Of a stretch of 64,000 nucleotides of DNA, positions 60,250-64,000 are shown in pieces. The notes beneath the pieces were generated by a model that was not told the origin of the DNA, searched no databases, and was given only the letters and a program-made list of their open reading frames with translations. The position numbers and the translations under genes are program-made. Source of the stretch: Lactobacillus sp. (lineage in GTDB: Bacteria; Bacillota; Bacilli; Lactobacillales; Lactobacillaceae); assembly GCA_022484695.1 (NCBI GenBank), contig JAKVKU010000004.1, forward strand, positions 62,001 to 126,000. The letters run 5' to 3'. Each line of letters begins with the position of its first letter. Positions within the stretch are counted from its first letter, which is position 1.

Positions 60250-60939
60250 ATGATGCAAAATAAAATCAAGATCGAATGGGGTAAATCACTCGCCGTCATT
60301 CTACTTATGGTGGTTGAAGTAATTGCGATGACCTTCGTCCGTAAGATCCAATCGCAAGTTGTAGGCTCATTGCTGGCCCTGGGGATGAGTGTCCTAGTCT
60401 TTGTTGTTGCGGTCTATTTATTTAAATCGCTTTTAGCCAAAGATTGGCCCAAGTACCGGCAACATATTTGGCGCAATCTGCTAATTTCATTTGGCGTCAT
60501 GCTGATTTTACAGTTAGCCTTACCTCTAGTTCGACAATTAATGGGGGCCGCCAACAGTGGCCAAACCATGGGCGGTGGCAGTGAAACCTTTACGTTACCC
60601 TTGGCGGCTTTAGGGATTCTTACCAGCTTGACCAGCATTATGGGACCGGTGGTTGAAGAAATCATCGCCCGATATGTTTTATTTTATCAATTTAAAAATC
60701 GAGGTGTTATCACCTGGGTTATGTTTGTGGTTTCAGCGGTATTTTTTGGCCTAATCCACTGGTCTGGTTTTCAAGGTAATGTCACCGCAATGATTCCTTA
60801 TATGCTGATGGGGGCCATCCTCGCTTTGGTTTATTACTTCACCAACAACATCTGGTACACAATTATAGCCCATATCTTCTTTGACGCCCTAGATGTTATC
60901 AGTTCAGTTGCCTTATTTTTCTTATTGCTGTTCAAATAA
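60250..60939 (+). CDS. CPBP-family intramembrane metalloprotease
   Basis: 229-residue membrane protein with about six hydrophobic segments and the Abi/CPBP motifs: EEIIAR near 137-142 (EExxxR), FGLIHW near 158 and HIFFD near 213 (H-x3-D). Members process prenylated or bacteriocin peptides, or give bacteriocin self-immunity in lactobacilli. GGAGG lies 7 bases before the ATG. No bacteriocin gene is adjacent that I can see. Monocistronic. Confidence 0.9.
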   Translation: MMQNKIKIEWGKSLAVILLMVVEVIAMTFVRKIQSQVVGSLLALGMSVLVFVVAVYLFKSLLAKDWPKYRQHIWRNLLISFGVMLILQLALPLVRQLMGAANSGQTMGGGSETFTLPLAALGILTSLTSIMGPVVEEIIARYVLFYQFKNRGVITWVMFVVSAVFFGLIHWSGFQGNVTAMIPYMLMGAILALVYYFTNNIWYTIIAHIFFDALDVISSVALFFLLLFK

Positions 60940-60950
60940 TGCCTTATATT

Positions 60951-60979
60951 AGTGCTGATAATTTTTCAGCACTTTTTTT
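60951..60979 (+). terminator. Terminator after the CPBP gene
   Basis: AGTGCTGA and TCAGCACT pair around a 7-base loop and T8 follows. Confidence 0.88.
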
Positions 60980-61063
60980 ATTCCCTCAGCTGATACCAAC
61001 TTCAACGTCACGCGATAAAATTCTCGCAATCAACAGTATTTATTGAAAATACCGCTTCTTATC

Positions 61064-61087
61064 ATGCTATAATCTAACCATTAGCAT
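61064..61087 (+). promoter_or_regulatory. Promoter -10 with overlapping inverted repeat upstream of the PrpD-like gene
   Basis: TATAAT (61068-61073) lies inside an inverted repeat ATGCTA (61064-61069) / TAGCAT (61082-61087). A possible -35 TTGAAA is 19 bases upstream, longer than ideal. The repeat would be a natural operator for a repressor. Confidence 0.45.
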
Positions 61088-61146
61088 GCTTTAATATGAC
61101 GTTAAGTGACATCGGGTCTATCATTCAATTAGGAAGTGACACTGCC

Positions 61147-62505
61147 ATGCCTGCCCCTGAAACCAATACCAAACATCTCGCTAAATTACTATTTCAAGTC
61201 CCTGCACCAGCTGAAAAGCAAGCCCTGCTGCAAACGGCCCAGCTGTGTTTAATCGATTATCTCGCCGCAGTCATTGCCGCCCAGGATGAAGCTGCGGTGC
61301 TTAGCCTTAAACAAACCTTTGCGAAAACGACCTTCGCCCTGCCAGCTTTAGGGTACCAAATGCCTTTAAGCTCGGATCATTTGGCCTTATTAAATGGCTT
61401 TGCCGCCCATTATTTAGATATTGATGACACCAATACCAACTTGCAGGGCCATCCCAGCGGTGTTATTTTCTCGGCTTTGTTGGCCATCAGCGATGGGACC
61501 GAGTCCTTAGAAAATCTATTATGGGCCCAGGTCATGGGGGTCGAACTAGCCGGCCAATTTGGGCATTTATTAAATCCTGGGCTTTCCTTAAAGGGTATTC
61601 ACACCACGGGCGCCATTGGAACTATTGCCGCTGCTGCAGCCATCGCAGTTTATAAAAAACAGTCCATTGAAGCCACTGAAACCTTGCTTTCAATTGCGGC
61701 CACCCAAGCCACGGCGCTGGAAATTCAAGTTGGCACCGATGGCAAACCTTTAAACGCGGGCTTTGCAGCGCGAAACGCCGTGACTGCTTGGTTATGCCTG
61801 CAAGCCGGCCTGCATGCGGCCACGGATCCCTTTATTACGGACCGGGGCTGGTTCGCGGCACTGGGGAACCAGCCATTTAAAGCCACAGACTTAGATGAAA
61901 CCTGGTTGAACCCCGGCCAAATCCAACAACCTGGCATTTGGTTTAAGACCCAACCGTTTTGTTCCGAAGCCATGTCCGGTTATGCAGCAGCCCAAAAGTT
62001 GCATCAACTAGGCATTGATATGGCCCATAGTGCGCAAATCACCATTAATTTTCCCAGCAGTGTCAGTGATGCCTTGCGTTTTGATCATCCAAAAGATGGT
62101 CAGGAGGGTAAATTCTCCATCGAATATGTGGTGTGGCTAACCTTAACTTATGGCGTATTACCAACGACTGCTTTTGCCAAACGGCCGGTCCCTGCAGAAT
62201 TCAGCCAAGACTTGCCGAAATTTAGCCGCAATCCCATGCGGGAAATTCCCGATCCCACCACTCGACCCACTGCCTTGACCGTGTTGACAACTAATGGCAA
62301 GACCTTAACCGTCCGGGTGGCTAACCCCGTGGGCTCGCCCAATAATCCGTTAAGTCAACAGGATTTACTCACCAAGCTATTGGCCCAATTACCCCCTTAC
62401 GCTGGGGCAACTGTGGTAAACTTCTTCCACCAACCTATTGCCCAGCAAATTTTGGCGGATCTAGGGGTTTTATTGACGAAATTAAATAACAAAGATCTAA
62501 TCTAA
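61147..62505 (+). CDS. MmgE/PrpD family protein
   Basis: 452-residue member of the MmgE/PrpD family (2-methylcitrate dehydratase, cis-aconitate decarboxylase and relatives). Signature pieces: CLIDYLAAVIAA near 40, NGFAAHYLDIDDTN near 95-108 (conserved DxDDT-type site), HPSGVIFSALLA near 113 and KTQPFCSEAMSGYAA near 280. AGGAAG lies 10 bases before ATG 61147; an ATG 17 codons earlier has no site. No methylcitrate-cycle genes are nearby, so the substrate is unclear. The downstream flavoprotein follows after a hairpin. Confidence 0.85.
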   Translation: MPAPETNTKHLAKLLFQVPAPAEKQALLQTAQLCLIDYLAAVIAAQDEAAVLSLKQTFAKTTFALPALGYQMPLSSDHLALLNGFAAHYLDIDDTNTNLQGHPSGVIFSALLAISDGTESLENLLWAQVMGVELAGQFGHLLNPGLSLKGIHTTGAIGTIAAAAAIAVYKKQSIEATETLLSIAATQATALEIQVGTDGKPLNAGFAARNAVTAWLCLQAGLHAATDPFITDRGWFAALGNQPFKATDLDETWLNPGQIQQPGIWFKTQPFCSEAMSGYAAAQKLHQLGIDMAHSAQITINFPSSVSDALRFDHPKDGQEGKFSIEYVVWLTLTYGVLPTTAFAKRPVPAEFSQDLPKFSRNPMREIPDPTTRPTALTVLTTNGKTLTVRVANPVGSPNNPLSQQDLLTKLLAQLPPYAGATVVNFFHQPIAQQILADLGVLLTKLNNKDLI

Positions 62506-62524
62506 GTTCACAACTGATCGATTG

Positions 62525-62570
62525 AAAGTGGCAAGCAACAACAGGACAAACTGTTATTGCTTGCCACTTT
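62525..62570 (+). terminator. Hairpin between the PrpD-like and flavoprotein genes
   Basis: AAAGTGGCAAGCAA and TTGCTTGCCACTTT form a perfect 14-base stem. The T tract is only three bases plus GCGC, so it may be a weak terminator or an mRNA-stabilising hairpin. Confidence 0.55.
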
Positions 62571-62637
62571 GCGCTTATCCCGGTAAGATGAACTTATCAA
62601 CAACTAATCCTGTTACAACAAAGTGAGGAGGACTGAA

Positions 62638-64000
62638 ATGAAATATGTTATTGTTGGCGGTATTGCCGGTGGGCCATCTTTTGCCACCCGTCTGCGCCGT
62701 CTAGATGAAGATGCAGAAATCATTATTTTGGAGCGTCATTCTGCCATTTCTGTTGCCAGTTGTGCCCTGCCTTATTATTTAAGCGGGGTCGTCCCAGACC
62801 GAGAGACCTTGATTGAACGGACACCGGAGATCTTAAAAGAAAAAAATAACATCGATGTCCGTTTATTTAACAACGTGACCAATATCGACCCTGACAAACG
62901 GCAGTTAACGGTGCATGATACCTTAAATAACGAAACCTATACCGAGTCTTATGATGAATTACTGTTAGCCACTGGTGCCAGTCCTACTTTACCCCCAGTC
63001 AAAAATTTAGCAGAAGCCGATAATGCCTTTGTACTGCGCACCATTGATAATGCTGATGCTATCAAAGCCTTTATTGACGACAACCATCCTAAACACGTGG
63101 CTATTTTAGGCGGCGGTGCCATTGGCATCGAATTGGCGGAAAGCTTTGATACCCTGGGCCTAGCCGTCACGATTATCGAGCGCTCAAGCACCATTGCCTC
63201 CCCTTACGATGCCGAAATTGCTGAGATCGTCACCAAGGAGCTGCACAAACATAATATCGAAATTCTAACCGGTCATTCCGTTGCCAGCTTAGATAACGAT
63301 AAACATGAACTCCTATTAGACGATGGCACCAGGTTAGCGGCGGATATGATTTTCATTGGGACGGGCGTCCGGCCTAATACCGAATTGGCGGCAAAGGCTA
63401 AAATCGCCCTCACTGACGCCGGGCATATTGTGGTGAATAGCCGTTTCCAAACCAATCAACCCCATATTTATGCCATTGGGGATGCCATCGAAACCATTAA
63501 CTATATCACCGGCCTGCCAACACCTAGTGTGTTATCCAGCCCGGCCAACCGCCAGGGTCACCTGTTAGCGGATATTATGAAAAATGCGCCTTTTGAATAT
63601 CAAGGTATCATTGGCGCGGGGGTATCTAAATTCTTCGATTTAACGGTCAGTTATACCGGCTATACCGAAGCCATGCTTCAAGCCAACGGCATAACTGATT
63701 ACAAGAAGGTATTTATCACACCCTATGATCATGCCTATTTCTATCCCGGTCCTTCCCGGGTTTCTTTCAAATTACTTTTTGATGCCGAAGGTAAGATTCT
63801 CGGCGCCCAAGCGGTGGGAGAAACCGGTGTGGATAAACGCATCTCTCAAATCTCTGCAGCTATCCGGGGTCACTTGAATGTCTATGATTTACCTGACGTC
63901 GAAGTCCCTTACTCCCCACCTTATTCATCGACCCGAGATGTTATCAATATTGCTGGCTATGTGGCCATCAACCAGCTGACCCGCCAAGTAGCGACGATTA
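62638..64000 (+). CDS. CoA-disulfide-reductase/NADH-oxidase-like flavoprotein, 3' end beyond window
   Basis: At least 454 residues of an FAD-dependent pyridine nucleotide-disulfide oxidoreductase. FAD site VIVGGIAGGPSFATRLRR near 4-21; single redox Cys in SVASCALPYYLSG at residue 42, the pattern of CoADR and NADH oxidases/peroxidases; NAD site AILGGGAIGIELAES near 158; and second FAD motif IYAIGDAIE. The reading frame is still open at the window edge; members of this length often continue into a C-terminal rhodanese domain, which would fit the sulfur theme, but that is unseen. GGAGG lies 8 bases before the ATG. Confidence 0.88.
   Translation, partial: MKYVIVGGIAGGPSFATRLRRLDEDAEIIILERHSAISVASCALPYYLSGVVPDRETLIERTPEILKEKNNIDVRLFNNVTNIDPDKRQLTVHDTLNNETYTESYDELLLATGASPTLPPVKNLAEADNAFVLRTIDNADAIKAFIDDNHPKHVAILGGGAIGIELAESFDTLGLAVTIIERSSTIASPYDAEIAEIVTKELHKHNIEILTGHSVASLDNDKHELLLDDGTRLAADMIFIGTGVRPNTELAAKAKIALTDAGHIVVNSRFQTNQPHIYAIGDAIETINYITGLPTPSVLSSPANRQGHLLADIMKNAPFEYQGIIGAGVSKFFDLTVSYTGYTEAMLQANGITDYKKVFITPYDHAYFYPGPSRVSFKLLFDAEGKILGAQAVGETGVDKRISQISAAIRGHLNVYDLPDVEVPYSPPYSSTRDVINIAGYVAINQLTRQVATI

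Noticed and set aside
1..64000. CRISPR array, tRNA/rRNA genes, insertion sequences
   Set aside because: No regularly spaced repeat series, no cloverleaf with CCA-type end, and no transposase-like protein was recognised on either strand.

Overview
The window looks like a chromosomal stretch of a low-to-mid GC Gram-positive bacterium of the Lactobacillaceae type. Support: strong AGGAGG ribosome binding sites, sigma-A promoters with CcpA-type cre boxes, secreted SLAP-like surface proteins, a TPP-controlled thiM-thiD-thiE-cytX salvage operon and an hsdS inversion locus next to a tyrosine recombinase. It is unusual for a lactobacillus in carrying strictly anaerobic and molybdenum chemistry: a soluble NAD-linked formate-dehydrogenase-type (or hydrogenase-type) diaphorase, pyruvate:ferredoxin oxidoreductase, MobA, a MobB-like protein and YedE/YedF. 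A Loigolactobacillus-like host is possible, but I cannot prove the genus.

Layout. 1-2.6 kb (minus): MobB-like NTPase, NuoE-like and NuoF-like subunits, and the start of a 2Fe-2S catalytic subunit (fdsGBA order). 2.7-8.7 kb: purine catabolism and uptake. Guanine deaminase and an NCS2 permease on the minus strand sit behind a C74 purine riboswitch whose overlapping terminator implies an ON switch; a second NCS2 permease and an 8-oxoguanine deaminase are divergent. 8.75-20.4 kb (minus): one long, tightly overlapping run of 15 genes. It holds two exported rhodanese-like proteins, a small membrane protein, an HdrC/HdrB-like Fe-S pair, a YnjB-type binding protein with its ABC transporter, two transferases of the TIGR04283/TIGR04282 type, an APH-fold kinase, a nucleoside hydrolase and two VTT/TVP38 membrane proteins (one frameshifted). 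It resembles E. coli ynjBCDE, extended with sugar-transferase functions, and I regard it as the best candidate for an undescribed system here.

20.6-28.6 kb: nifJ (minus) with a complex leader, divergent from an operon of OppA-like lipoprotein, mobA, a 56-residue protein, yedE and yedF. 28.6-35.4 kb: aldo/keto reductase, thiamine salvage operon, SLAP-like secreted protein, SDR and universal stress protein. 35.5-44.6 kb: Mrr endonuclease and a type I restriction system with an inverted, promoterless second hsdS copy and a recombinase between the two copies (phase-variable specificity). 45.1-49.4 kb: secreted permuted GH3 glycosidase and a secreted SLAP-repeat protein. 49.5-53.1 kb: an orphan DNA methyltransferase-like gene and a complete DpnII-type system (dpnM-dpnA-dpnB). 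53.4-59 kb: an IclR regulator divergent from an aldolase, a dehydratase and a GntP permease, matching the gene content of E. coli yjhIHGF/yagEF (D-xylonate catabolism). 59-64 kb: small membrane proteins, a CPBP protease, an MmgE/PrpD protein and a CoA-disulfide-reductase-like flavoprotein that runs off the end.

The restriction loci and the sugar-acid locus are visibly more AT-rich than the rest, which suggests acquisition. I saw no tRNA or rRNA gene, CRISPR array, insertion sequence or complete prophage.
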